From: an uncultured Lachnospiraceae bacterium
Lineage (GTDB): Bacteria > Bacillota > Clostridia > Lachnospirales > Lachnospiraceae
NCBI GenBank assembly: GCA_910586615.1
Contig: CAJUJP010000011.1
Coordinates: forward strand, 1 to 64,000
Reading direction: 5' to 3'
DNA length: 64,000 nucleotides
In this document: one piece after another, positions 43,249-51,629 of the stretch
How positions within the stretch are numbered: position 1 is the stretch's first letter
How the letters are laid out: each line of letters starts with the position of its first letter
Program-made: the position numbers and the translations under genes
The notes under the pieces: model-generated
The model's input: only the letters and a program-made list of their open reading frames with translations
Told to the model about the DNA's origin: nothing
Databases searched by the model: none

Positions 43249-44523
43249 ATGAGGCACGATAAGATGAAGCGAAGATATATACGGCATGTATGTGTCATTC
43301 TGTCTTTCATAATGTTTTTGATAGTGGTAGATCCGGTATCGGCTACCACTATTTCTGATCTTCAGAAAGATCTTAAGAAAAACCAGTCCCAGCTGGATGA
43401 TGTCAACAAGCAGATTTCCGACTTCAAAGGTGCACAGGCGGATATCGGGGACGAAATCAGTGAACTGGATGCGGAGATGGTCGCTCTTTTGACGGACATC
43501 AATCTGATCCAGGAGGCGATTAAAGACAAAGAGGAGGATATCGCCGATACACAGGAGGCATACGATGAGGCAGTGGCAGAGCAGGACCGTCAGTACGAAT
43601 CCATGAAGATACGTATCCGGTTTATGTATGAAAAGGGGGATGCCTCATATCTGCAGATTTTTCTGGGTGCCAAAGGCATGGGCGATATGATGAATAAGGC
43701 AAATTACGTAGAGGAGCTCTACGAGTATGACCGGAAATTGCTGGCAGAGTATCAGGAGCAGGTTCAGCAGGTTGCCATGCTGAAGGATACGCTGGAAGAA
43801 GAGAAATCTGAACTGCAGACTTCGGAGACGGAGCTTGCGGAAGAACAGGCTTACGTGGAACAGGTTCTGGCACAGAAAAAGGAAGAGTACGAGAATTATA
43901 ATGTGGTGCTGGCCAAAGCCAGACAGGAGGCGGCGGCTTACACGGCGCGGATCAAGCAGGAGACTGCACAGATCCGGAAGCTGGAAGAAGAGGAACGCAG
44001 ACGGCGGGAAGAGGAAGAGCGCAAGCGCAGGGAAGAAGAGGAACGCAGACGGAAAGAGCAGGAGGAACTGCTGGCGTCCCGTGACGGCGGTGATGACGCA
44101 GACGGCGAAAGCGACAGTAAGGCTGATTCCGGCAGCAAAAACGATAAGAAGACGGAAACGCCCAAGCCCTCTTCAGGCGGAGGCAAAGGACAACAGATCG
44201 CGGATTTTGCCTGCAAATATATCGGTTATCCATATGTGGCGGGAGGGACAAGTCTGACCCAAGGAGCAGACTGTTCGGGTTTTGTCATGGCAGTTTTCAA
44301 GGAATTCGGTTATTCCCTTCCCCGCAGTTCCTATGCGCAGTCAGGGGTGGGAAAGGCGGTATCCTACTCCGAGGCACAGCCGGGGGACATTATTTACTAT
44401 GGCGGACATGTGGGAATTTATATCGGCGGCGGGCAGATTGTCCATGCAAGTACGGAGCGGACAGGAATTAAGATTACATCCGCTACATACCGTAGTATTA
44501 TTACGGTTAGACGAATTGTATAA
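43249..44523 (+). CDS. Secreted NlpC/P60 peptidoglycan hydrolase with coiled-coil domain
   Basis: The 424-residue protein has a signal peptide (HVCVILSFIMFLIVVDPVSA, ending about residue 33), a PcsB-like coiled coil (about 40-235; SDLQKDLKKNQSQLDDVNKQ), a highly charged EERRRREEEERKRREEEER stretch (about 243-270), a Ser/Lys-rich linker, and a C-terminal NlpC/P60 domain. The catalytic Cys is in GADCSGFV (near residue 340), with His in GGHVGIYI (near 386). It cuts peptide crosslinks of the cell wall outside the cell, probably during division, and the coiled coil would keep it controlled by FtsEX-like partners; the latter is inference. Confidence 0.9.
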   Translation: MRHDKMKRRYIRHVCVILSFIMFLIVVDPVSATTISDLQKDLKKNQSQLDDVNKQISDFKGAQADIGDEISELDAEMVALLTDINLIQEAIKDKEEDIADTQEAYDEAVAEQDRQYESMKIRIRFMYEKGDASYLQIFLGAKGMGDMMNKANYVEELYEYDRKLLAEYQEQVQQVAMLKDTLEEEKSELQTSETELAEEQAYVEQVLAQKKEEYENYNVVLAKARQEAAAYTARIKQETAQIRKLEEEERRRREEEERKRREEEERRRKEQEELLASRDGGDDADGESDSKADSGSKNDKKTETPKPSSGGGKGQQIADFACKYIGYPYVAGGTSLTQGADCSGFVMAVFKEFGYSLPRSSYAQSGVGKAVSYSEAQPGDIIYYGGHVGIYIGGGQIVHASTERTGIKITSATYRSIITVRRIV

Positions 44524-44528
44524 AAACG

Positions 44529-44557
44529 TTGCTTTATGTGTAATTTTTTAGTACAAT
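44529..44557 (+). promoter_or_regulatory. Promoter of the dCache chemoreceptor, TTGCTT-17-TACAAT
   Basis: The -35 (44529-44534) and -10 (44552-44557) are 17 bases apart, just after the stop of the NlpC/P60 gene and 71 bases before the receptor ATG. It is a housekeeping-type promoter, not the sigma-28 kind often used for chemoreceptors. Confidence 0.55.
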
Positions 44558-44627
44558 AGTAACAAGTGGCGGAGAAGGGGGAACTTTTGGTTGAGGGATA
44601 TTTCAGAAACTATATGGAGGTAGTGCA

Positions 44628-46613
44628 ATGAAGATCAGGGCGAAATTGACGACATTCTTTTCGATTATATGTATCGGATGTATGTTAACTGCAATCATGT
44701 GTATCGTATCGGTGGTTAAGACACGGGTTGCGGGTATGAATGACGAGAAATATCAGCTGGAAGCGAAATATTATGCGACGAAGGTGAGCGAATGGCTGGA
44801 AGAGAGTTCAGCGCCGATCGGTACCATCGACGTGTATCTGCAGTCGCAGTCGCAGGTTAACAAAGAGCTTTTATGGGGATATCTGCAGGCGCTGACAGGA
44901 GCATATGAGAATACCACGGATATTTATGTGGCCTATTCTGATGGAGAATATTATGACGGAGCCGGCTGGATCCCGGATGAGGGATGGGAATTTTTTGACC
45001 GTTCGTGGTATAAGGGCGCGATTGAGTCAGAAGAGAAAGTATGCAGCGAACCTTTTCTTGACTCTGTAACCGGTGAGATGGTAGTGCCTGTGGGACAGAA
45101 ATTTACATGCAAGGACGGCAGCACCGGCGTGATCAGCATGGATCTGCAGCTTCCGGTTCTGTTTGATATGCTGAACGAGATCGTGGATACTTCGGATGGC
45201 AGTTACGCTTTTCTGGTAAACAATTCCGGCTCGATCCTGATGCACAAGAACGAGGAATTTATCTCTACGGAGGCAGAACCCAAGCGGGTGAAGGATGTTT
45301 TGAACGGTGCATATACGACGGCGATCAGTGACGGCAGCGCAGTGGAAGACTATGACGGCGTGCGCAAATATCTGAAGGCGAGTCCGGTAGGCACCAGCGG
45401 CTGGGTTGTGATTGTTGCCACACCGGCATCGGTGTATGATCAGGTGGTGGGACAGATTTTGAAGTTTGCGGTGGTAGTTATGGCTGTGGCAGCAGTCTTT
45501 GCGGCGCTTATTGTTGCGGTTTACAGTGGCACATTCACAAAGCCGATTCTGGTAATGCAGAAGGAAGTTACGGAACTGAAAGAGCTGAAACTTCAACTGA
45601 AGGAAAGCGCGCTCAATCCGAAACGTAAAGATGAAATGGCAGTCATGGACCGGGCGATACAGGCCATGCGGCATTCTCTTCATGAGATTCTGCAGCAGAT
45701 GATGGATGCGTCCGGAGTGCTGCGCAGACAGTTTGAAAACGTGGAAGATTCCGTGGAGAGTACGGTTACGAACAATGCCTCGGTGAAAGATACGGTAGAA
45801 CAGATCGTTCTGGCTATCGATGATGTGGCACAGCAGACACAACATGCCAATGAAAATCTGGCGGACTTTGCGGATAAACTGGCTCAGGTTGCGGAGCGGA
45901 TGGAGAAGATGAACGCGGTTGCCAATGCGGCGGTTCAGCAGTGCAGTGAAGGTATGCAGACGGTGGGAACGCTGTCCGCTAAGATTAATGAGAGCCGCGA
46001 GATTCAGGATGCTACATATGAGACGGCCAACAGTCTCACACAGAAGTCGGTTTCCATCGACGGAATCAGCAAGACCATCGGTGAGATCGCTACCCAGACA
46101 TCACTGCTTGCATTGAACGCGTCCATTGAGGCGGCCAGGGCAGGTGAAGCGGGCAGAGGATTTGCGGTTGTGGCGGAGGAGATCGGCCAGCTTGCCGGGC
46201 AGACCACATCGGCGACACAGAATATTAATCAGATTATTACAGAGATCCAGAATGAGATCAAGAATGTCAGCGCACAGATCGGACAGATGCAGGAGACAAC
46301 GACAGAGAGTATGTCGGCAATGGAAGATACCCAGGGTGTGTTCCAGAAGATCAGCGAAGACATTTCAAGTGTGGGCAGTGACATTAATGAACTGGAAAAT
46401 GCGGTTGAAACGTTGAATCTTAATAAGAATGAGATTGTGGATACCTTCTCAGGCATATCCAGTGAGACACAGGAATTATCGGCTGCAAGCCAGGAAGTAA
46501 ACAGCAGGGTAGAAGATCAGAATACCGAGATGAACAATATCGGCCAGGCTATGCATGAACTGGACGGCGTTGTGAAACAGCTGGATGAAATTATCGGAAG
46601 ATTTGAGCTATAA
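44628..46613 (+). CDS. Methyl-accepting chemotaxis protein with dCache sensor
   Basis: The 661-residue receptor has helices near 8-30 and 280-303. Between them is a double-Cache sensor with motifs typical of dCache_1: DIYVAYSDGEYYDGAGW, FDRSWYKGAI and SGSILMHKNEEFI. A HAMP follows, then the signalling domain with the hairpin tip TQTSLLALNASIEAARAGEA (near residue 490). Ligands of this type are often amino acids or other small metabolites. GGAGG precedes the ATG. A strong terminator follows the gene. Confidence 0.92.
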   Translation: MKIRAKLTTFFSIICIGCMLTAIMCIVSVVKTRVAGMNDEKYQLEAKYYATKVSEWLEESSAPIGTIDVYLQSQSQVNKELLWGYLQALTGAYENTTDIYVAYSDGEYYDGAGWIPDEGWEFFDRSWYKGAIESEEKVCSEPFLDSVTGEMVVPVGQKFTCKDGSTGVISMDLQLPVLFDMLNEIVDTSDGSYAFLVNNSGSILMHKNEEFISTEAEPKRVKDVLNGAYTTAISDGSAVEDYDGVRKYLKASPVGTSGWVVIVATPASVYDQVVGQILKFAVVVMAVAAVFAALIVAVYSGTFTKPILVMQKEVTELKELKLQLKESALNPKRKDEMAVMDRAIQAMRHSLHEILQQMMDASGVLRRQFENVEDSVESTVTNNASVKDTVEQIVLAIDDVAQQTQHANENLADFADKLAQVAERMEKMNAVANAAVQQCSEGMQTVGTLSAKINESREIQDATYETANSLTQKSVSIDGISKTIGEIATQTSLLALNASIEAARAGEAGRGFAVVAEEIGQLAGQTTSATQNINQIITEIQNEIKNVSAQIGQMQETTTESMSAMEDTQGVFQKISEDISSVGSDINELENAVETLNLNKNEIVDTFSGISSETQELSAASQEVNSRVEDQNTEMNNIGQAMHELDGVVKQLDEIIGRFEL

Positions 46614-46629
46614 GAAGCAGATCAGGAAA

Positions 46630-46696
46630 CCGTTGTTTCTGCAGGATGAAAGAATTATATTCACCTGCGGAAGCAGCGGTTTTTTTATGGTATTAG
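46630..46696 (+). terminator. Intrinsic terminator after the dCache chemoreceptor
   Basis: A 16-base stem, CCGTTGTTTCTGCAGG (46630-46645) with CCTGCGGAAGCAGCGG (46674-46689), all positions paired allowing three G-U, is followed by TTTTTTT. It lies just after the receptor stop. Confidence 0.85.
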
Positions 46697-46775
46697 GAAA
46701 TTCCTACGCTTATTCGAGTTCGCGAAGCGAATCTCGCAAACGAGCTTTGCTCGTTTTTTTATGGTATAGGAAATT
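46697..46775 (+). repeat. GCGAAGC palindromic element ending in a terminator-like hairpin
   Basis: TATTAGGAAATTCCTACGCT, TATTCGAG, the core TTCGCGAAGCGAA and TCTCGCAA are followed by ACGAGC-ttt-GCTCGT (46740-46754) and TTTTTT. A partial further head, TATGGTATAGGAAATTTC, follows. This is the most complete copy in the window and the plus-strand mirror of that at 19701-19768. Confidence 0.82.
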
Positions 46776-46998
46776 TCTTAGAAAAATTTTATCAAATCTT
46801 TTGATTTCTAACAAAAATATAATTTTTTTGTAAGGTTATTGTAAGGTTACAGTGCTATCCTTTTTGTAAATATATGCCAAAAGTATAAACCGGCCTGTTC
46901 AGGTGCAGAAACCGACCTTCAGGAAGCGGGAATAATAACCACAGCATCGGAAATCCTGTTTTTATAATAATGGCGGAAATGAAAAAGGAGAAAAACTT

Positions 46999-48669
46999 GT
47001 GTTATCAGTCATATTAAGCTGGGTTTACATTTTTCTGGTCTGCATGTTGGTGGGGACGGGCGCTTTAGGTTTTTTTAAAAAGAAGCAGTTTTCCCTGATC
47101 TATTATCTTGTGGCAGGCGTCATTGCAATAACTGTTTATGCAGAGTTTTTCAGCCTGTTTGGAAAGACAGGCGCCTGTGCTCATGGGATTCTTCTGGCCG
47201 GGGCGCTTGTGGCAGGCTTCATAAACAGAAACAGGCTGCGGCAGATCTGGCAGGAATACAGGGGTGTCCTGTTTTCCTGGGAGGGATTTTTTTACTGCTG
47301 TTTTGCCATTCTGATTGCGTTTTTTACATCCCGGGGAGAATTTCATACGGACACGAATATTTACCATGCGGCGGCAATCAGGATCTATGAAGAGTATGGT
47401 CTTGTCAAGGGCATCGGCAATCTGCAGCTCCATTATGCATACAACAGTTCTTATCTGGCTTTTGCATCCATTTTCAGTTTCAAGTGGCTGATTGGGCAGT
47501 CTCTGCATACGACCACCGGCTTTCTGGAAACGATTATGTGTCTGTATGCTTTTCACGGCCTGAGAGATTTCGTAAGACACAAAAATCATGTTGCGGATAT
47601 GATGAGAGTTGGTATATTATTATACACACTGGTGAATGTGATCCGAAGTATGTCGCCTGCCACGGATTATGCGACGATGTATTTTGCTCTGTTTATTATG
47701 ACTGCATGGTGCACAAACCTGTTTGAAGGTGAATCGGATCTCACTGAGTTCTCTCTGCTGTCCGTTGCGGCAGTCTTCACGGCCACTTTGAAATTTTCCT
47801 CCTGTCTGCTTATTCTCGTCGCGGTTTATCCGGCTGCCTGTCTGATCAGGGATAAAAAGTGGAAGGAGATCGGAGGGTATCTTTTCTGCGGCTGTATCAT
47901 TTTATTTCCGTTTCTGGTGAGAAATTATTATATTTCAGGCTGGCTGCTCTATCCTTTTGACAAGATAGATCTTTTTCAGGTGGTCTGGAAGATTCCGAAA
48001 GAGTTCCTTGTGAATGATGCTGACCAGATCAAGGTCTGGGGACGGTGTCTGTACGATGTGGCGAAAGTGGACATGCCGGTGCGGGAGTGGCTGCCGGTCT
48101 GGTGGGAGCATCAGTTCCGCTATGAAAAAATGTTTCTGGGGGCAGTGGTGCTGGGAGCGGTCCTGCAGATAATGATCCTGTTTATGAGGGTAATGAGACG
48201 GCAGAAACGAAAGCCCGGATATGCGGCGCTGCAGTTTGCCCTGTGGGCGAATATCGCGGAATGGTTTTTGCTGGCGCCTTTTATCAGGTACGGTCTCGCC
48301 TTCCTGCTGGCGGTGGTCATGATTGCGGTAGGGGAGTATCTGAGTGAGAGAAAAAGCGGCTTTTACAGTATTGCGGCGGGATGCCTGACATTTTGCATCA
48401 TAGTTTCGGTGAGTCCCTATTGGGATCAGTATGTGACGGATGCGGGGGTTTTTGTCAAGCAGAGCCTGAAAGAGCCTTACTATATTATGCAGAAGGATTA
48501 TGACCAAGGCAGTATGGAAAGCTATGACATCAATGGAAATAAAGTTTATTTTTCCACAGGAGAAGAGGTCAACAGTTATCATGTTTTTCCGGGGACATGT
48601 TACAAACCCATGCTTGAGCGGAGCACGCTGATCGGGGACAAAATCGAGGACGGATTTCGGGCAAAGTAA
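46999..48669 (+). CDS. Polytopic membrane protein, LIC_10190/glycosyltransferase-like
   Basis: The 556-residue product has about eleven to twelve membrane helices. After the first few comes a conserved outside motif, FHTDTNIYHAAAIRIYEEYG (about 114-133) with LHYAYNSSYLAF, which recalls the DxN/DE loop of GT-C glycosyltransferases and the LIC_10190 family. The C-terminal ~80 residues are soluble. It may transfer a lipid-linked sugar to a surface polymer; this is inference. It starts with GTG after AAAGGAG. It stands immediately upstream of the arabinan locus, with 164 bases in between. Confidence 0.65.
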   Translation: MLSVILSWVYIFLVCMLVGTGALGFFKKKQFSLIYYLVAGVIAITVYAEFFSLFGKTGACAHGILLAGALVAGFINRNRLRQIWQEYRGVLFSWEGFFYCCFAILIAFFTSRGEFHTDTNIYHAAAIRIYEEYGLVKGIGNLQLHYAYNSSYLAFASIFSFKWLIGQSLHTTTGFLETIMCLYAFHGLRDFVRHKNHVADMMRVGILLYTLVNVIRSMSPATDYATMYFALFIMTAWCTNLFEGESDLTEFSLLSVAAVFTATLKFSSCLLILVAVYPAACLIRDKKWKEIGGYLFCGCIILFPFLVRNYYISGWLLYPFDKIDLFQVVWKIPKEFLVNDADQIKVWGRCLYDVAKVDMPVREWLPVWWEHQFRYEKMFLGAVVLGAVLQIMILFMRVMRRQKRKPGYAALQFALWANIAEWFLLAPFIRYGLAFLLAVVMIAVGEYLSERKSGFYSIAAGCLTFCIIVSVSPYWDQYVTDAGVFVKQSLKEPYYIMQKDYDQGSMESYDINGNKVYFSTGEEVNSYHVFPGTCYKPMLERSTLIGDKIEDGFRAK

Positions 48670-48785
48670 AATATGCAATTAATTTAAGTTTTTATCAAAC
48701 GAATGCAAAATTGTCTATAGGTAACAATATAAAAAGAAAAAAATTAAGTTGATTTATAAAGATTTATACAATATAATTTAGAATA

Positions 48786-48802
48786 AAGTATAATAATTTA
48801 AT
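48786..48802 (+). promoter_or_regulatory. Shared promoter motif ahead of the arabinan locus
   Basis: AAGTATAATAATTTAAT contains a TATAAT (48789-48794). The same 17 bases occur before the solute-binding protein gene (56793-56809). There is no strong -35 box, which suggests an activator. The upstream 100 bases are very AT-rich. Confidence 0.5.
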
Positions 48803-48833
48803 CAATATTTAAAAAGAAAGGTAAGACAGCACA

Positions 48834-49796
48834 ATGAGTGGAATGGGAAAAGAGATACACTATAATAAACCATGGATTTTGCAAAGAGCAGACCCGTATA
48901 TTTATAGACATAAGGACGGAACATACTATTTCACTGCTTCTGTGCCGGAATATGACAAAATTGTACTACGAAAATCGGATACTCTGGCAGGACTGCAGGA
49001 TGCGAAGGAAGAAGAAGTATGGCATAAGCATGAAGACGGGATCATGAGTTACCATGTATGGGCGCCGGAGCTTCATTATATTAACGGGGCATGGTATCTG
49101 TATTTTGCAGCGGGTGAGAAAGACCATATATGGGATATCCGGCCCTATGTTCTGGAATGTAAAGACGAAGACCCGATTACAGGCACTTGGGTGGAAAAAG
49201 GTAAAATGGGCTGTGTTCCGGAAGATGAGTTCTCATTCCGTGCCTTTTCACTGGATGGAACGGTATTTGAAAGCAATGGCAGACACTATTATGTGTGGGC
49301 GGAGAAGACCGGCGTGGGAAGACAGATTTCCAATCTGTATATCGCGGAAATGGAGACACCTTACCAGTTAAAGACCCAGCAGGTGCTTCTCACAACACCG
49401 GATTATGACTGGGAGCGGATCGGGTTCTGGGTGAACGAAGGCCCTGGTGTCCTTAAGAAAAACGGAAAGATCTTTCTGACATATTCTGCGTCGGATACCG
49501 GTATTGCTTACTGCATGGGAATGCTGACGGCAGACGAAAATGCGGATCTGCTTGATCCGTTGTCCTGGAAAAAGGAAAGATATCCGGTACTTTCCTCCGA
49601 TGCGTCCAGAGAAATATACGGTCCGGGACATAATAACTTTACCGTGGATGAAGAAGGAAATGACATACTGGTATTTCATGCCAGAACGGAAAAAGAAATC
49701 GTCGGCGATCCGTTATATAATCCGAACCGCCATGCAATGCTTATGAAAATTAAATGGGACGAGCAGGGGCGGCCGGTGTTCAGTTTTGACAACTAA
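48834..49796 (+). CDS. GH43 arabinofuranosidase/arabinanase, cytoplasmic
   Basis: The 320-residue enzyme lacks a signal peptide. The five-blade propeller is indicated by RADPYIYRHKDGTYYFTAS (residues 18-36; general base Asp), the pKa-modulating Asp in SLDGTVFE, the acid Glu in NEGPGVLKK and the late EIYGPGHNNFTVDEEGND. This set resembles the exo-acting 1,5-alpha-L-arabinofuranosidases of GH43 (subfamily 26-like), which take arabinose off arabino-oligosaccharides. An AGAAAGG site precedes the ATG. It is followed by GH51 after 19 bases, so the two act together inside the cell. Subfamily is uncertain. Confidence 0.85.
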   Translation: MSGMGKEIHYNKPWILQRADPYIYRHKDGTYYFTASVPEYDKIVLRKSDTLAGLQDAKEEEVWHKHEDGIMSYHVWAPELHYINGAWYLYFAAGEKDHIWDIRPYVLECKDEDPITGTWVEKGKMGCVPEDEFSFRAFSLDGTVFESNGRHYYVWAEKTGVGRQISNLYIAEMETPYQLKTQQVLLTTPDYDWERIGFWVNEGPGVLKKNGKIFLTYSASDTGIAYCMGMLTADENADLLDPLSWKKERYPVLSSDASREIYGPGHNNFTVDEEGNDILVFHARTEKEIVGDPLYNPNRHAMLMKIKWDEQGRPVFSFDN

Positions 49797-49815
49797 AAAG
49801 GAAGAGGGGATTACT

Positions 49816-51333
49816 ATGGCAACTTTGTATATTAATGAAAAAAAGAAAAAAGGGCATATCAACCCGGAAATTTACGGACACTTCTCGGAACATCTGGGAA
49901 GGTGCATCTATGAAGGGCTTTATGTGGGGGGAAATTCTGAGATTCCAAATGTAAACGGCATGAGGAAAGACGTGGTGGACGCCCTGAAAGAAATGCAGAT
50001 CCCGGTACTGCGCTGGCCGGGCGGCTGTTTTGCGGACGAGTATCACTGGAAGGACGGTATCGGACCCAAGGCAGATAGAAAGAAGATGATCAATACGCAC
50101 TGGGGCGGTGTGGTTGAGGACAACAGTTTCGGCACGCATGAATTTTTTGAACTGTGTGAACAGCTTGGATGCAAGACCTATGTCAATGGTAATGTGGGAA
50201 GCGGTACGGTGCAGGAGATGAGCGAATGGGTGGAATACTGTACCTTTGACGGTGTTTCCCCGATGGCGGATCTGCGGAGAGAAAACGGTCATGAGAAGCC
50301 GTGGAAGATCGACTATTTCGGTGTGGGAAATGAGAACTGGGGCTGCGGCGGCAATATGACGCCGGAGTACTACGGGAATCTGTACAGAAGATATCAGACC
50401 TATGTGAGACAGTACAACAACGATGCACCGATTCAGAAAATATGCTGTGGCGCAAATGCCGCGGACTACTTCTGGACAGAAGGCGTACTGAAGACTTGTA
50501 CAACAGCGCCGGCTCCCGGTCCTGATGCAGACAGCCCCGGTTTTATGAACGGCCTGTCACTGCACTATTATGTACATCCGGGCGGATGGCAGAACAAAGG
50601 AAGCGCAACGGAATTTGACAGTAAGATCTGGTATCAGACACTCTGCAAGGCGATTTACATAGAGGAACTGATCAACCGGCATGGCGCTGTCATGGACCAG
50701 TATGATCCGAAGAAAAAAGTGGGTATGATCGTGGATGAGTGGGGCTGCTGGTTTGATGTGGAGCCGGGTACGAATCCGGGATTCTTATATCAGCAGAACA
50801 CCATGAGAGATGCGCTGGTGGCAGGCGTCACGCTGGATATTTTCAATAAACATTGTGACCGTGTCAAGATGGCGTGCATTGCACAGATGGTCAATGTGCT
50901 GCAATCGGTGATTCTGACAGAAGGACCTAAGATGATCCTGACGCCTACCTATCATGTTTTCCATATGTACAGACATCATCAGGGTGCGGAACTGGTCGAA
51001 AGCCATGTGGAAGGCAATCAGAACATAGGTGAGGAAGAAGCGTATCAGGTGCCGCAGATCAGTGAATCGGTATCTGTCGGCGGGGACGGTACAGTGAACG
51101 TGACGGTTAACAATTTGTCTGTGACGGAGGCTGCTTCTCTTGAGTTGTCTTTTGCGGAACTTGAGCCTGCCTGCGTGGAAGCAATGATCCTGACGGGCGA
51201 GATGTGCGCATATAATACTTTTGAGGAACCGGAGAATGTAAAAGAGGCGGTATTCCATGATTTTAAGATTGATGGAAGAAAAGTAAGCTTTACGATACCG
51301 GCATGCAGCGTGATCAGTTTCCGTGTGAAGTGA
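49816..51333 (+). CDS. abfA: GH51 alpha-N-arabinofuranosidase
   Basis: The ATG at 49816 has GAGGGGA upstream; a longer frame overlaps the previous gene. The 505-residue enzyme has the GH51 size. Key features are the opening INPEIYGHFSEHLGRCIYEG, PVLRWPGGCFADEYHW, the acid/base Glu in GVGNENWGCGG (near residue 170) and the nucleophile Glu in MIVDEWGCW (near 306). It releases terminal alpha-L-arabinofuranose from arabinan or arabinoxylan oligomers, in the cytoplasm (no signal peptide). The symbol follows the Bacillus name. Confidence 0.94.
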   Translation: MATLYINEKKKKGHINPEIYGHFSEHLGRCIYEGLYVGGNSEIPNVNGMRKDVVDALKEMQIPVLRWPGGCFADEYHWKDGIGPKADRKKMINTHWGGVVEDNSFGTHEFFELCEQLGCKTYVNGNVGSGTVQEMSEWVEYCTFDGVSPMADLRRENGHEKPWKIDYFGVGNENWGCGGNMTPEYYGNLYRRYQTYVRQYNNDAPIQKICCGANAADYFWTEGVLKTCTTAPAPGPDADSPGFMNGLSLHYYVHPGGWQNKGSATEFDSKIWYQTLCKAIYIEELINRHGAVMDQYDPKKKVGMIVDEWGCWFDVEPGTNPGFLYQQNTMRDALVAGVTLDIFNKHCDRVKMACIAQMVNVLQSVILTEGPKMILTPTYHVFHMYRHHQGAELVESHVEGNQNIGEEEAYQVPQISESVSVGGDGTVNVTVNNLSVTEAASLELSFAELEPACVEAMILTGEMCAYNTFEEPENVKEAVFHDFKIDGRKVSFTIPACSVISFRVK

Positions 51334-51629
51334 GTGTGAGAGAAGAACAGATCGGTGCGAAGCGGATTTGCAGAAAATGTCTGACGGCGGATATGGATGA
51401 GAAGGCATATTTTGAAAGTCTGCATACATATATCGAGAATCTGGATGCCGATCTCAAGGTAAAACAGGATATCTATGAAAAAAGACTTGCCGTCTGCAAA
51501 GAGTGTGATCTGCTGGCAGACGGCATGTGCAGGGCATGCGGCTGTTTTGTGGAATTGCGTGCAGTCGTTTGGAAGAACTCCTGTCCATATGATAAATGGA
51601 CGGCGGAAAAGGGCACGGCGGAGCGATGA
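51303..51629 (+). CDS. DUF6171-family cysteine-rich small protein
   Basis: The 108-residue frame overlaps the GH51 gene by 31 bases; a GTG at 51336 is an equally possible start. It contains RICRKCL, then a helical stretch (KAYFESLHTYIENLDADLKV), then CKECDLLADGMCRACGCFVE and NSCPYDKW. Paired cysteines suggest a zinc site or rubredoxin-like fold. DUF6171 is common in Lachnospiraceae and its function is unknown. Its last bases (ATGA) contain the start of the GGDEF gene, so the two are translationally coupled. Confidence 0.72.
   Translation: MQRDQFPCEVSVREEQIGAKRICRKCLTADMDEKAYFESLHTYIENLDADLKVKQDIYEKRLAVCKECDLLADGMCRACGCFVELRAVVWKNSCPYDKWTAEKGTAER

Larger units (their letters stand above)
46614..46998 (+). 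other. Intergenic region with terminators, palindromic element and AT-rich leader
   Basis: The 385-base gap holds the receptor terminator (46630-46696), a palindromic element with a second T-run hairpin (46697-46760), an AT-rich stretch with TATAAT (46819-46824), and two overlapping copies of TTGTAAGGTTA (46829-46849). The leader of the next gene follows, with AAAGGAG near 46984. There is no gene here. Confidence 0.55.
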
